The notes below the pieces were generated by a model. The model searched no databases. It was not told the origin of the DNA and worked only from the letters and a program-made list of their open reading frames with translations. A DNA stretch of 64,000 nucleotides. Source: Sphingobium lignivorans (GTDB taxonomy: Bacteria; Pseudomonadota; Alphaproteobacteria; Sphingomonadales; Sphingomonadaceae). Made by a program: the position numbers and the translations under genes. Positions 1 through 9,207 of the stretch are shown here, in pieces. Numbering within the stretch: position 1 is the first letter of the stretch; the number at the start of each line of letters is the position of its first letter. Location of the stretch: positions 558,001 through 622,000 of the forward strand of contig NZ_JACHKA010000001.1 in assembly GCF_014203955.1 (NCBI RefSeq). The letters are read 5' to 3'.

Positions 1-137
1 TCGCGGCCGGCGACTGCACCACCGTGCCTTACAAGCAGATCGTCATTGCCATGGGACAGGGTTCCACCGCCGCCCTCTCGGCCTTCGACTATCTCATCCG
101 GCTCGCGCCTGCCGACGAACAGGCGAAGGCGGCATAA
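1..137 (+). CDS. ahpF: Alkyl hydroperoxide reductase subunit F, C-terminal fragment
   Basis: Only the last 44 codons are in the window (frame starts at base 3; TAA at 135-137). The fragment contains [20 protein letters not shown] followed by a SAFDYLIR tail. This is the closing FAD-binding segment of AhpF, the NADH-dependent flavoprotein that reduces the peroxiredoxin AhpC during peroxide detoxification. In this family the GDC-(T)-x-VPYKQ segment lies near the C-terminus, so most of the gene is upstream of the window. A hairpin follows 20 bases after the stop. A thioredoxin reductase is the alternative, but the VPYKQ and FDYLIR wording favours AhpF. Confidence 0.85.
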   Translation, partial: AAGDCTTVPYKQIVIAMGQGSTAALSAFDYLIRLAPADEQAKAA

Positions 138-156
138 AAGCCACAACCGGGCGGGA

Positions 157-193
157 GAGGCGCCGGGAGTTTCCCCGGCCCGGCGCCTCCACC
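157..193 (+). terminator. Intrinsic terminator-like hairpin after ahpF
   Basis: An 11-bp perfect stem (157-167 pairing with 179-189, GAGGCGCCGGG with CCCGGCGCCTC) encloses an 11-base loop. It lies 19 bases after the ahpF stop. The trailing tract is only weakly T-rich, so termination may be partial. It separates ahpF from the M3 peptidase gene. Confidence 0.55.
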
Positions 194-276
194 TTGCAAC
201 ACCTTGATGAGCCGGTAGACTTCCGGTCAACGATCCGCCCCTTGCGCGGTTCAACGTCAATCAAGGATATGCATCG

Positions 277-2415
277 ATGCACGCCAGGTTCGTTCTCACA
301 TCCCTGACGGCTCTTGCCGCCGTTTTCGCGACACCCGCCATGACCCAGACCAGCAACAGCATCACAGCCGAATGGACCGGACCTTATGGCGGCGTGCCCG
401 CCTGGGACAAGGTGAAGGTGGCGGACTTTCCGCCCGCCTTCGAGGCGATGATGGCCTCGATCAAGGCCGACTTCGAGAAAGTGGTGTCCAGCAAGGCGGC
501 GCCCACCTTCGACAACACGATCGCCGCCATGCAGACGGAAACGCTCGACGACCGGGTGATGCCGATCTGGGGCGTCTACACCTCCAATCTCTCCAATGAC
601 GAGGTGCGCGCGCTGCAGCGCGACTGGAGCCCGAAGCTGAGCGCTTTCTACAGCCAGCTCACGCTCGACCCGCGCTACTTCCCCCGCGTGAAGGCCCTCT
701 ATGACAAGCGGGCCACGTTGGGGCTGGACGCCAAGCAGATGCGCCTGCTCGAGCGCACCTATGACAATCTCGTGGCCAATGGCGCGCAACTCGACGCGGC
801 GCAGAAGAAGGAGCTGGTGCGGCTCGGCACCGAGCTGGCCCAGCTCTACAGCACTTTCTCCAACAATCTGCTGGCCGATGAGGAGAAATATCTCACCTTC
901 ACCAGCGAGGCCGACCTGGCAGGGCTGGAGCGCGACTTCATCGCCACGATGAAATCCGCGGCGGAAGAGCGCAAGGTGCAGGGCTGGGTGCTGGTCAACA
1001 CGCGCAGCTTCGTCTCGCCATTCCTCGAAAGCTCGACGCGGCGCGATCTGCGCGAGAAAGTGTTCAAGGCCTTCGCGAACCGCGGCGACAATGGCGACGC
1101 GCATGACAACAATGCCGTGATCGCGAAGATCGTGGCGCTGCGCGCGGAGCGGGCGAAGCTGCTCGGCTTCCCCACCCATGCCCATTTCCGCATGCGCGAC
1201 ACCATGGCCGGCACGCCGGAAAAGGCGATGGACCTCATGATGAAGGTGTGGCCGGCGGCCGTCGCGCGGGTCGATCAGGAAGTCGCCGACATGCAGGCCA
1301 TTGCCGATGAGGAAGCCAAGGCGGGCAAGGGGCCCGGGATCGTCATCGAGCCCTGGGACTATCGCTTCTATGCGGAGAAGGTCCGCAAGGCCAAGTACGA
1401 CCTCGACCAGAATGAGGTGAAGCCCTATTTCCAGCTCGACAAGATGGTCGCCGCCATGTTCGACGCGGCGGGGCGGCTCTATGGCTTCAGCTTCACCGAG
1501 AATACGGGCAAGGTGCCGGTGTTCCACCCCGACATCCGCACGTTCGAAGTGACGCGGAACGGCAAGGTGGTCGGCCTCTTCTATCTCGACACCTGGGCTC
1601 GCACCGGCAAGCGCTCGGGCGCCTGGATGACGACCTACAAGAGCCAGAATCACCTCAATGACAGCGAATATGTGCTGGCATCCAACAATAATAATTTCGC
1701 CAAGGGGCAGCCGGGCCAGCCCACGCTCATCAGCCTCGATGATGCAAGCACGCTGTTCCACGAGTTCGGTCACGCGCTGCATTATCTGAGCTACGACATC
1801 ACATGGCCGGGGCTGGGCGGCACGCCGCGCGACTTCGTGGAATATCCGAGCCAGGTGAACGAGAACTGGCTGCTCACGCCTTATGTGCTCGAGACCTATG
1901 CGCGCCACTACCAGACCGGCGAAGCGATCCCGCAGGCGCTGCTCGACAAGATCGAGGCGAGCAAGACCTTCAACGAGGGCTTTTCCACCGTGGAATATCT
2001 CTCCTCGGCGATCGTCGACATGAAGCTGCATAACCGGGCGACCGCGCCCACCGACATCGACGCCTTCGAGCGCGAGACGCTGGCGGAGATCGGCATGCCG
2101 AAGGAAATGATCATGCGGCACCGCCTGCCGCAGTTCAGCCATCTCTTCTCGTCGGATGCCTATTCGGCGGGCTATTACAGCTATCTCTGGTCCGAGACGA
2201 TGGACGCCGACACATGGGCCGCGTTCGAGGAGACCGGGAATGTCTGGGATCCCGAGACGGCGAAGCGCTTCAACGCCACGTTGCTCTCCACCGGCAACGA
2301 GACCGACCGCGCCGAGGCCTATCGCGCCTTCCGCGGCCGCGATCCCGACGTGAATGCGCTGCTGCGCCGGCGCGGCTTCCCGGTGCCGGGCGAAGCGGGC
2401 GAAAAAGGCAAGTGA
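277..2415 (+). CDS. Secreted M3 family metallopeptidase (oligopeptidase/dipeptidyl carboxypeptidase type)
   Basis: 712 residues. The first ~23 form a signal peptide (MHARF, hydrophobic core, ATPAMTQ), so the enzyme is probably periplasmic. The zinc site of the M3 (thimet oligopeptidase/Dcp) family is intact: HEFGH at 495-499 and the third ligand Glu522 in DFVEYPSQ. The length matches Dcp-like enzymes (about 680-720). Family members cleave short peptides, here probably for peptide scavenging or turnover. AAGGA about 9 bases before the ATG supports the start. The gene has its own unit between the ahpF terminator and a strong hairpin. Substrate preference (Dcp versus oligopeptidase A) cannot be read from sequence. 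Confidence 0.93.
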   Translation: MHARFVLTSLTALAAVFATPAMTQTSNSITAEWTGPYGGVPAWDKVKVADFPPAFEAMMASIKADFEKVVSSKAAPTFDNTIAAMQTETLDDRVMPIWGVYTSNLSNDEVRALQRDWSPKLSAFYSQLTLDPRYFPRVKALYDKRATLGLDAKQMRLLERTYDNLVANGAQLDAAQKKELVRLGTELAQLYSTFSNNLLADEEKYLTFTSEADLAGLERDFIATMKSAAEERKVQGWVLVNTRSFVSPFLESSTRRDLREKVFKAFANRGDNGDAHDNNAVIAKIVALRAERAKLLGFPTHAHFRMRDTMAGTPEKAMDLMMKVWPAAVARVDQEVADMQAIADEEAKAGKGPGIVIEPWDYRFYAEKVRKAKYDLDQNEVKPYFQLDKMVAAMFDAAGRLYGFSFTENTGKVPVFHPDIRTFEVTRNGKVVGLFYLDTWARTGKRSGAWMTTYKSQNHLNDSEYVLASNNNNFAKGQPGQPTLISLDDASTLFHEFGHALHYLSYDITWPGLGGTPRDFVEYPSQVNENWLLTPYVLETYARHYQTGEAIPQALLDKIEASKTFNEGFSTVEYLSSAIVDMKLHNRATAPTDIDAFERETLAEIGMPKEMIMRHRLPQFSHLFSSDAYSAGYYSYLWSETMDADTWAAFEETGNVWDPETAKRFNATLLSTGNETDRAEAYRAFRGRDPDVNALLRRRGFPVPGEAGEKGK

Positions 2416-2425
2416 CGGATTGAGG

Positions 2426-2457
2426 AGAGGGAGTGCGGCCAGGCCGCGCTCCCTCTT
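2426..2457. terminator. Bidirectional hairpin between convergent genes
   Basis: A 15-bp stem (2426-2440 with 2442-2456, one G-T wobble, almost no loop) lies between the stop of the M3 peptidase and the stop of the convergent DUF454 gene. The near-perfect symmetry and position suggest that it ends transcription from both sides. Confidence 0.6.
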
Positions 2458-2470
2458 CACATCGGGCGGA

Positions 2471-2824
2471 TCATTCCGGCCGCGTCCATATCCACGTGCC
2501 GAACACAAGAGCGGCGGCGATGGAGGCGAGCGGCCACGGCCAGGGCGCCATCGCCAGCGAGATGCCGACGCTCAGCGCGAAGGCGACCAGCGCCGCACGC
2601 TTGCCCCGCCGGCTGATCGCGCCGCGCTCGCGCCATGCCCGGATCGGCGGACCGAAGCGGGGAGACTCGATCAGGCGCCGCTCCAGCGTGGGGCTGCTCC
2701 GCGCGAAGCAGAACGCGGCGAGGATGAAGAAAGGCACGGTCGGCAGCAGCGGCAAGACGATGCCCGCCGTGCCGAGCAGCACGGAGAGCGCGCCGCCCGC
2801 GAAGAACAGCGGTCTCAGCAGCAT
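2471..2824 (-). CDS. DUF454 (YbaN-like) inner-membrane protein
   Basis: 117 residues. A hydrophobic N-terminus contains GIVLPLLPTVPFFILAAFCF, followed by FARSSPTLERRLI and PIRAW. That is the signature order of the DUF454/YbaN family: a glycine-proline rich double membrane segment, a short cytoplasmic SP-LE-L loop, then two further membrane segments (about 78-95 and 97-113). Function is unknown for the family. It is encoded convergently to the M3 peptidase and 52 bases downstream of the DUF6265 gene on the same strand. Length is normal. Confidence 0.85.
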   Translation of the reverse strand: MLLRPLFFAGGALSVLLGTAGIVLPLLPTVPFFILAAFCFARSSPTLERRLIESPRFGPPIRAWRERGAISRRGKRAALVAFALSVGISLAMAPWPWPLASIAAALVFGTWIWTRPE

Positions 2825-2876
2825 GGCGCGAGGGGGCCGTGCGGGCCAGTGGACCGACCCGGGATGAGCGACAACG

Positions 2877-3368
2877 TCAGGATCGCCTGAAGCTCCAGCG
2901 CATTGGCCGCGATCCGTCCAGCATAGCGATCTCCGCTTCGAGATGGCCGTCGGTCAGCCGATAGGTGACGCGCTGCGGATAATCATTGTCCGGATTGACG
3001 AAGCTGACCGACGCCGCCTCCGGTCCGCCGGACGGGGTCTGCCGGTCCATCGCGAAGCGGGTGGGCGGCGCGCCGCCGGGCTGCGCGATGAAGACGATCG
3101 TCCCGCCCTCGCGCACGATGCGCATATGCTCGAAGCTGTAGCTGCGCTCGCCGCCGAACATATGGCCGCTGCCGATCATCATCGCGCCACGCGGGGTAGT
3201 CCAGCATTCCTCGCTGAAGCGCGCCTCGCCCGTCTCGGCGAGCCAGCAGCCGGCCATCCAGCCGGGCAGCGACGCGACGACGGGCGCATCGGCCCGCGCG
3301 CCTGCCGCCGCCAGCAGGCCCGGCAGGATCATGACCGCCACGAGCATGTTTCGCTGTGCAAACCGCAT
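2877..3368 (-). CDS. Secreted DUF6265 family protein
   Basis: 163 residues. A signal peptide (MRFAQRNMLVAVMILPGLLA to about residue 26, ending AGARADA) is followed by a beta-rich lipocalin-like domain. Residues such as WMAGCWL, EECWTTPRGAMMIG, PTRFAM, FVNPDNDYPQR and W near the end match the DUF6265 pattern (WxAGCW, EExW, FxNPxxDFPQR). The ATG at 3368 was chosen because AGGAAGG lies about 8 bases upstream and the signal peptide starts there. Upstream in-frame starts would add a polar, arginine-rich leader. Function is unknown. It lies 77 bases downstream of rnhA and could be read from the ispH-thrB-rnhA transcript. Confidence 0.75.
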   Translation of the reverse strand: MRFAQRNMLVAVMILPGLLAAAGARADAPVVASLPGWMAGCWLAETGEARFSEECWTTPRGAMMIGSGHMFGGERSYSFEHMRIVREGGTIVFIAQPGGAPPTRFAMDRQTPSGGPEAASVSFVNPDNDYPQRVTYRLTDGHLEAEIAMLDGSRPMRWSFRRS

Positions 3369-3445
3369 GGCCGCCTTCCTGCCCGTGCGACGGGGCGGAG
3401 TCAAAGCTTCGTCCATCGCCGCCATGCGCAGGCGCGCGGTCGATC

Positions 3446-3904
3446 TTAAAGCTGTTGCTGCGGAACTCGCCGCGCGGCTTCGGCCGCCGCGCTCGCCAGC
3501 CGGTCGGCGCGCTCGTTTTCCGGATGGCCGGCATGGCCTTTCACCCAGCGCCAGTCGACCCGGTGCCGCCCGCTCGCTTCCAGCAGCGCCTGCCACAGGT
3601 CCGCATTCTTGACCGGCTTCTTGTCGGCCGTGCGCCAGCCATTGCGCTGCCAGCCGTGAATCCAGCGGGTGATGCCGTCCTTCACATAATTGCTGTCGGT
3701 GGAGAGGATCACATGGCAGGGGCGCGTCAGGGCTTTCAGGCCCTCGATGGCGGCCATCAGTTCCATGCGGTTGTTCGTGGTGTGCGCCTCCCCGCCGGAA
3801 AGTTCCTTCTCATGGCCGTTGAAGCGCAGCACCGCGCCCCAGCCGCCGGGGCCGGGATTGCCCTTGCAGGCGCCATCCGTGAAGAGCTGGACCGTCTGCG
3901 TCAT
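3446..3904 (-). CDS. rnhA: Ribonuclease HI
   Basis: 152 residues, the standard RNase HI length. The enzyme cleaves the RNA strand of RNA-DNA hybrids. All four catalytic acids are visible: Asp10 ([14 protein letters not shown]), Glu48 (NNRMELMA), Asp70 (STDSNYV) and Asp134 (NERADRLA), with the active-site loop His124 in [10 protein letters not shown]. The start overlaps the thrB stop as ATGA, so it is translationally coupled. Third gene of the ispH-thrB-rnhA run. Confidence 0.97.
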   Translation of the reverse strand: MTQTVQLFTDGACKGNPGPGGWGAVLRFNGHEKELSGGEAHTTNNRMELMAAIEGLKALTRPCHVILSTDSNYVKDGITRWIHGWQRNGWRTADKKPVKNADLWQALLEASGRHRVDWRWVKGHAGHPENERADRLASAAAEAARRVPQQQL

Positions 3905-4875
3905 CGAGCGTGCCGGACCAGCTCCGGCGCATAATGGGCCAGCCGCCGCACATAAGCGAGCGGGTCCTTGCGCGTGACCAGCGCATCCGCCGGGGTGTTC
4001 AGCCAGTCCCATGCGCGCGAGAGGGCGAAGCGGATGCAGGCGCCGCTCGCGAGATTGCGGAACTGCGCCTGCTCGAAGGGCGAGAGCGGAAAGCGGCTTT
4101 CATAGCCGCGCAGCAGCCCGTCCCCCACGGCGGCGTCATGATGGCGACCAGTGGTATCGAACGACCAGGCGCTGTGCATGATGGCAAGATCGTAGACGCG
4201 GATGTCCGTGCAGGCGAAATAGAAATCGATCAGCCCGGTAACCTTGTCCCCCAGCATCAGCACATTGTCCGGGAACAGATCGGCATGGATCGCGACATGA
4301 TCGAAGTCGTCGGGCCGCCAGGCGGCCGTCACCGCGTCGATGGCAAAGCCCAGATCGTCATGGAGACCGGGCGCGATCTCGTCGAGGCTGCGCCCGCAGC
4401 GCTCGAACAGCGGCTGCCAGCTCGCCATCCCCATCGAATTGGCGCGGGTCGGCGTGAAATCCGCAACGGCGGCATGCATGTCCGCCATGGCCCGGCCCGC
4501 CGCGAGAGCCTGCGCGGGCGTGGGGTGCGAGAGCGAGACGCCGGGCAGGAAGCGGATGAGGCAGGCGGGGCGGCCCGCCAGCTCCTGGATCTCCCGCCCT
4601 TCCCGATCCTTCACGGCAGGGGGGACGGGCAGTCCCTTGTCGGCCAGATGATCGAGCAGGGCCATGAAGAAAGGCAGGTCCGCCGCATCGACCCGCTTCT
4701 CGTAAAGCGTCAGTATGAACCGCGCGCCCGTGCCGTCCGCACCGGTCGTGTCGACCAGATAATTGCTGTTCTCCACGCCCTCGGCGATGCCCTTGGCCGC
4801 GACCAGCGTGCCGACGTCATAGCGCTCAAGGAAAGCGGCCAGCGTCTCGGCCGGAACCTGCGTATAGACGGCCAT
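3901..4875 (-). CDS. thrB: Homoserine kinase (ThrB, APH-fold type)
   Basis: 324 residues. Phosphorylates homoserine in threonine synthesis. It belongs to the aminoglycoside phosphotransferase-like form common in alphaproteobacteria, not the GHMP-fold enzyme. The N-terminus [20 protein letters not shown] is typical. The kinase catalytic loop HADLFPDN (His197, Asp199, Asn204) and the metal-binding Asp217 in LIDFYF are intact. It starts 4 bases after the ispH stop and overlaps rnhA by ATGA, so all three appear to be one operon. No sign of damage. Confidence 0.95.
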   Translation of the reverse strand: MAVYTQVPAETLAAFLERYDVGTLVAAKGIAEGVENSNYLVDTTGADGTGARFILTLYEKRVDAADLPFFMALLDHLADKGLPVPPAVKDREGREIQELAGRPACLIRFLPGVSLSHPTPAQALAAGRAMADMHAAVADFTPTRANSMGMASWQPLFERCGRSLDEIAPGLHDDLGFAIDAVTAAWRPDDFDHVAIHADLFPDNVLMLGDKVTGLIDFYFACTDIRVYDLAIMHSAWSFDTTGRHHDAAVGDGLLRGYESRFPLSPFEQAQFRNLASGACIRFALSRAWDWLNTPADALVTRKDPLAYVRRLAHYAPELVRHAR

Positions 4876-4879
4876 GCGC

Positions 4880-5836
4880 TCAGGCTGCTTCCAGGCCGCG
4901 CGGCAGCTTGAAGGAAATCACTTCGGTCGAGGTGCGCACTTCCTCCTCGGTGATGGCGAAGCGCTGGCCGAGCGCGTCGATCACGCCGCGCACCAGCACT
5001 TCGGGCGCGCTGGCGCCGGCAGTGAGGCCAAGCGTCGCGATGTCCCCGAGCCACTCCAAATCGAGATCGTCCGCGCTGCGGATGAGCCGGGCGCGCGCGC
5101 CGCATCGCTCGGCCACTTCCACGAGGCGCAGCGAATTGGAGCTGTTGGGCGCGCCGATCACCAGGACCGCCTGCGCCCGGGCCGCGATCTCCTTGGCGGC
5201 GGCCTGCCGGTTCGAGGTCGCGTAGCAGATGTCCTCGCCCTTGGGGGCCGCGATATCCGGGAAGCGGCGCTGGAGAATGGCGACGATTGAGGCGGTGTCG
5301 TCCACCGAGAGCGTGGTCTGGGTGAGGAATGCCAGCGACTGCCCGGGCGCGGTCGTGATCGCCTCGGCATCCGCTTCGGTCTCGATGAGAGTCATCGTGC
5401 CCTCGGGCACCTGGCCGAAGGTCCCGATCACCTCCGGATGATTGGCATGGCCGATGAACAGGATATGCCGCCCGGCCTCGACTTGCCGTTCGGCCTGCCG
5501 ATGGACCTTGGAGACGAGCGGGCAGGTCGCGTCCAGATAATCCAGTCCGCGCGCCTGCGCATGGGCCGGCACCAGCTTGGGTACGCCATGCGCGGAAAAG
5601 ACGACAGGCCGGCCATCGGGCACTTCATCGAGTTCATCGACGAACACGGCGCCGCGCGCGCGCAGGCCATCGACCACGAAGCGGTTATGGACGATCTCGT
5701 GGCGGACATAGACCGGCGGCCCGAATTTCTCGAGCGCGCGCTCCACGATCATGATCGCGCGGTCGACACCCGCGCAGAAGCCACGGGGCGCGGCGATGAG
5801 CACGTGGAGCGGCGGGAGCGTTAATGATGCGGCCAT
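4880..5836 (-). CDS. ispH: 4-hydroxy-3-methylbut-2-enyl diphosphate reductase
   Basis: 318 residues. Last step of the MEP isoprenoid pathway, producing IPP and DMAPP with a [4Fe-4S] cluster. The three cluster cysteines are present: Cys21 ([11 protein letters not shown]), Cys105 ([10 protein letters not shown]) and Cys204 (CYATSNRQ). [12 protein letters not shown] and GAPNSSNS are also present. The ATG at 5836 begins the conserved core about 10 residues later and has AAGAG upstream. First gene of the ispH-thrB-rnhA operon, divergent from the lipoprotein gene at 5980. Confidence 0.97.
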   Translation of the reverse strand: MAASLTLPPLHVLIAAPRGFCAGVDRAIMIVERALEKFGPPVYVRHEIVHNRFVVDGLRARGAVFVDELDEVPDGRPVVFSAHGVPKLVPAHAQARGLDYLDATCPLVSKVHRQAERQVEAGRHILFIGHANHPEVIGTFGQVPEGTMTLIETEADAEAITTAPGQSLAFLTQTTLSVDDTASIVAILQRRFPDIAAPKGEDICYATSNRQAAAKEIAARAQAVLVIGAPNSSNSLRLVEVAERCGARARLIRSADDLDLEWLGDIATLGLTAGASAPEVLVRGVIDALGQRFAITEEEVRTSTEVISFKLPRGLEAA

Positions 5837-5979
5837 GTAGCGCTCTTTAGGGCCATGGAACGCGCAGGGAAAGGCGCTTCCTTTCAGTTGCGCGGCCGGG
5901 GGTCCGCGACTAAGAAGCGCGGACTTGTTTGCGAGCCGGTGCCGCCTTGCGCGCCGGATGAAGAAGGGTTTGGGCCATA

Positions 5980-6633
5980 GTGCGGATCGCCGCTGCATCG
6001 AAATTCGTCGTTCTGGCCGGCGCGCTGGCAGTCGTATCCGGCTGTGCGAAGCGGGGCGACATCGATCCGACCGGCCAGGGCATCATCCAGTTCCGTTCGG
6101 CATGCCCCATCGTCGCCATCCCCGCCCACACCGGCGACATCACGGTCTTCGATCCTCCGCAGAGCCGGGATGCGGCGGCCGTGGACATCGTGGCGAACAT
6201 CACCAATCTGCGCTCGAGCTGCACGCCCACCGGCGAGGAAATCCACAGCCAGGCCACTTATCTGGTGAGGGCGCTGCGTCGCGATCCGGGTCCGGCACGC
6301 GACGTGGATCTGCCGGTCTTCTCCACGGTGGTGCGCGGCGGCACGCAGGTCATCGCCAAGCGCGTGACGACCGTCCGCCTGCATTTCGCGGAAGGGTCGC
6401 TGCGCGCCGAGGCGAACGGCACGGCCGCCGCTTATGTCAATCGCGCCGCGGCGACGCTGCCGTCGGATATCGAGCAGATGATCACCAAGCCCCGCCGCAC
6501 CGGCGATGCGGACGCCGCGCTCGATCCGCTGGCGCGCCCCGAAGTGCGGGCGGCGATCCAGCGAAGCAGCTTCGAGCTGCTCGTGGGGTTCAACCTGACC
6601 ACCGATCAGCTCCGCTACAACATCACCCGCTGA
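5980..6633 (+). CDS. Putative lipoprotein, unknown function
   Basis: 217 residues from a GTG start. An in-frame TGA at 5959 rules out any longer form, and AAGAAGGG precedes the GTG. The N-terminus ends in a lipobox (VVSGC, Cys22), so it is probably lipidated and periplasmic. The rest is soluble and beta-rich, with two cysteine-containing stretches ([17 protein letters not shown]). It ends in [15 protein letters not shown] do not recognise the family. It lies 72 bases before argS on the same strand and may share its transcript. Confidence 0.75.
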   Translation: MRIAAASKFVVLAGALAVVSGCAKRGDIDPTGQGIIQFRSACPIVAIPAHTGDITVFDPPQSRDAAAVDIVANITNLRSSCTPTGEEIHSQATYLVRALRRDPGPARDVDLPVFSTVVRGGTQVIAKRVTTVRLHFAEGSLRAEANGTAAAYVNRAAATLPSDIEQMITKPRRTGDADAALDPLARPEVRAAIQRSSFELLVGFNLTTDQLRYNITR

Positions 6634-6705
6634 GATTTTTTCCCGGCGGCCGGGCGATCATGACCATCCTGTCGCCGGACGCCGCCGCTGACAGGACTGC
6701 ATGAC

Positions 6706-8436
6706 ATGAGTATCTTTGCCCGCACTGCCGCTGCGCTCGACGGCCTGCTCGACGAGATGGTGGCCGCCGGAGAATTGCCCGCCGGCCTCAACCGGACGGC
6801 CGTGACCGTCGAGCCCCCGCGCGACCCTTCCCATGGCGACATGGCGACCAACGCCGCCATGGTGCTCGCCAAGCCGGCCGGCACCAATCCGCGCGCGCTC
6901 GCGGCGCTGATCGTGGCGCGGTTGAGCGCGCTGCCGGACGTAGAAAGCGTCGACATCGCCGGGCCCGGCTTCATCAACTTGCGCCTCGTGCGGTCGGCAT
7001 GGGAAGGCGAGCTGGCCGCCGTCCACGCGGCTGGCGCCGATTATGGCCGCTCCGCCACCGGCGCGGGCCGCACCGTCAATATCGAATATGTCTCGGCCAA
7101 TCCGACGGGCCCCATGCACATGGGCCATTGCCGCGGCGCGGTGGTGGGCGATGCGCTCGCCAGCCTGCTTGCCTTCAGCGGCTATGACGTCACCCGCGAA
7201 TATTATATCAACGATGCCGGCAGTCAGGTGGAGACGCTCGCCCGCTCCGTGCACCTGCGCTATCGCGAGGCGCTGGGCGAGGACATCGGCGAGATTCCCG
7301 AAGGCTTCTATCCCGGCGACTATCTGGTCCCCATCGGGCAGGCGCTCGCCGCCGAGTTTGGCGACACTTATGTCGCCGCCGCCGATTCGCTCTGGCTGGA
7401 GCTGTTCCGCACGCGCGCCGTCGCGGCGATGATGGACATGATCCGCGACGATCTCGCTTTGCTCGGCATCCATCACGACCTCTTCTCCTCCGAGGCGGAG
7501 ATGCAGCGCAGCGGCAAGGTGGACGCGGCGATCGCGCGGCTCGAGGGCATGGGGCTCATCTACGAAGGCACGCTGGAGAAGCCCAAGGGCGAGGCCGACG
7601 AGGACTGGGAGCCGGTCCCGATGGTGCTTTTCCGCGCCAGCCAGTTCGGCGACGACAGCGACCGGCCGGTGAAGCGGCCGAACGGGCAATATACCTATTT
7701 CGGTAACGACCTCGCTTATCATGCCGAGAAGGCCAGCCGCGCGGACGAGCTGATCGACATCTGGGGTGCCGACCATGCCGGCACCGTCAAGCGCATCAAG
7801 GCCGCCGTCGCCGCGCTGACCGGGGGCAAGGCCAGGTTCGACGTGAAGCTCGTGCAGATGGTGCGGCTGCTGCGCGACGGCGAGCCGGTGAAGATGAGCA
7901 AGCGCTCGGGCAATTTCGTCACGCTCGCCGATGTGGTGGAGGAAGTGGGCAAGGATGTCGTGCGCTTCACCATGCTCACGCGCAAGGCGGACGCGCAGAT
8001 GGACTTCGACTTCGCCAAGGTGGTGGAAGCCTCGAAGGACAATCCGGTGTTCTACGTGCAATATGCCCATGCGCGGATTTCCTCGCTCGGGCGGCGCGTG
8101 AAGGAGACATTTCCGGACACACTCCCGGCGCCCGACCTGTCCCGCTTCGGGGCGGAGGAACTGGACCTCATCCGGCAGCTCGCCAATTTCCCGCGCGTGG
8201 TGGAGAGCGCCGCCCTGGCGCGCGAGCCGCACAGAATTGCCTTTTATCTCTATGACTTGGCTGCATCCTTCCATGGCTGGTGGAATCTCGGCAACGATCA
8301 GCCCGAGCGTCGCGTCATCGTCGCGGGCGATGGCGCGATCACGGCGGCGCGACTGCACTTGAGCGCGGGAATCGGGCAGGTTATCAGGAACGGGCTCGCC
8401 CTGATGGGTGTCGCGGCGCTTGAGGAGATGAGCTGA
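6706..8436 (+). CDS. argS: Arginyl-tRNA synthetase
   Basis: 576 residues. Charges tRNA-Arg. Class I signatures are intact: the HIGH equivalent HMGH at 138-141 (PTGPMHMGHCRGAV) and the KMSKS loop KMSKR at 396-400 (VKMSKRSGNFVTL). The N-terminal Arg-S additional domain and the C-terminal anticodon-binding domain (ending GLALMGVAALEEMS) are both present. The stop shares bases with the next ATG (TGATG), coupling it to the SPOR gene. Confidence 0.98.
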   Translation: MSIFARTAAALDGLLDEMVAAGELPAGLNRTAVTVEPPRDPSHGDMATNAAMVLAKPAGTNPRALAALIVARLSALPDVESVDIAGPGFINLRLVRSAWEGELAAVHAAGADYGRSATGAGRTVNIEYVSANPTGPMHMGHCRGAVVGDALASLLAFSGYDVTREYYINDAGSQVETLARSVHLRYREALGEDIGEIPEGFYPGDYLVPIGQALAAEFGDTYVAAADSLWLELFRTRAVAAMMDMIRDDLALLGIHHDLFSSEAEMQRSGKVDAAIARLEGMGLIYEGTLEKPKGEADEDWEPVPMVLFRASQFGDDSDRPVKRPNGQYTYFGNDLAYHAEKASRADELIDIWGADHAGTVKRIKAAVAALTGGKARFDVKLVQMVRLLRDGEPVKMSKRSGNFVTLADVVEEVGKDVVRFTMLTRKADAQMDFDFAKVVEASKDNPVFYVQYAHARISSLGRRVKETFPDTLPAPDLSRFGAEELDLIRQLANFPRVVESAALAREPHRIAFYLYDLAASFHGWWNLGNDQPERRVIVAGDGAITAARLHLSAGIGQVIRNGLALMGVAALEEMS

Positions 8437-9179
8437 TGACTGCCGAACAGGGGGATGGTTTCAATCTGGACGATCGCGACCGACTGCCCTGGCTGGAGCC
8501 CGCCGGGGCCGAGGAAGAGCCGGAGCGCGCCTCGTCCGCGAAAGTGATCGGCCTCGTGCTGGCCGGGCTCGTGCTGCTCGGTGCCATCGTCGGCGGCGGC
8601 TACTGGCTCAAGAACCGGAACGGCGCGGCAGGCGGAACGGAGGAGGCCCGCCTCATCCAGTCCGAGGGACAGAGCTTCAAGATCCCCGCCAATGCGTCCG
8701 ATGCCCGGGAATTCGACGGGGAAGGCGACGCGGCTTTCGATGCGAGCGAGGGTGGCGAAGCAGCCGGCCGCATCGATGTCAGCAAGGCCCCAGAGGCGCC
8801 GCGGACCGACCTCAAGGCCGCGGTCGAACCGACGACGCCGTCTGCCCGCCCTGCCGCCGGCAAGCCCAATGTGACCGCGCCCGTCAAGACCGTCTCCGTC
8901 GCCTCGAAGAAGCCTGCGACCACGGCGGCGAGCGCGAGCGACGGCACCCCGCGCATCCAGCTCGGCGCTTTCGGCTCCAAGGAGATCGCGGAAGGCGTCT
9001 GGAAGAAACTGTCCGGCCGCTTCGAATATCTCGCGCCGCTTGGCCATTCGGTGGAGCCGGTGGAGACCGGTGGCAAGACGCTGTACCGCCTTCGCGTGCC
9101 CATGGCCTCCGTCGCGGAAGCCGGGACGACCTGCGGCAAGCTCCGCGTGGCGGGCGAAAACTGCATGGTCGTCCGCTGA
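8436..9179 (+). CDS. SPOR-domain inner-membrane protein
   Basis: 247 residues. A ~33-residue acidic cytoplasmic N-terminus leads to one membrane span (about 36-57, VIGLVLAGLVLLGAIVGGGY) and a proline/alanine/threonine linker. A C-terminal SPOR fold follows (about 170-247, PRIQLGAFGSKEIAEGVWKK, with RLRVPMAS and CGKL near the end). SPOR domains bind denuded glycan strands at division septa, so the protein probably acts in the periplasm at the septum. It is translationally coupled to argS and precedes nagZ, which acts on denuded muropeptides. That pairing makes a wall role plausible. Confidence 0.88.
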   Translation: MTAEQGDGFNLDDRDRLPWLEPAGAEEEPERASSAKVIGLVLAGLVLLGAIVGGGYWLKNRNGAAGGTEEARLIQSEGQSFKIPANASDAREFDGEGDAAFDASEGGEAAGRIDVSKAPEAPRTDLKAAVEPTTPSARPAAGKPNVTAPVKTVSVASKKPATTAASASDGTPRIQLGAFGSKEIAEGVWKKLSGRFEYLAPLGHSVEPVETGGKTLYRLRVPMASVAEAGTTCGKLRVAGENCMVVR

Positions 9180-9207
9180 GCCGCATGGGGGAACCGGGGC
9201 ACAGGCC

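Noticed and set aside
94..2508. An 804-codon open frame on the minus strand through the M3 peptidase
   Set aside because: Shadow of the M3 peptidase gene. No domain, and it covers the hairpins at both ends of that gene.
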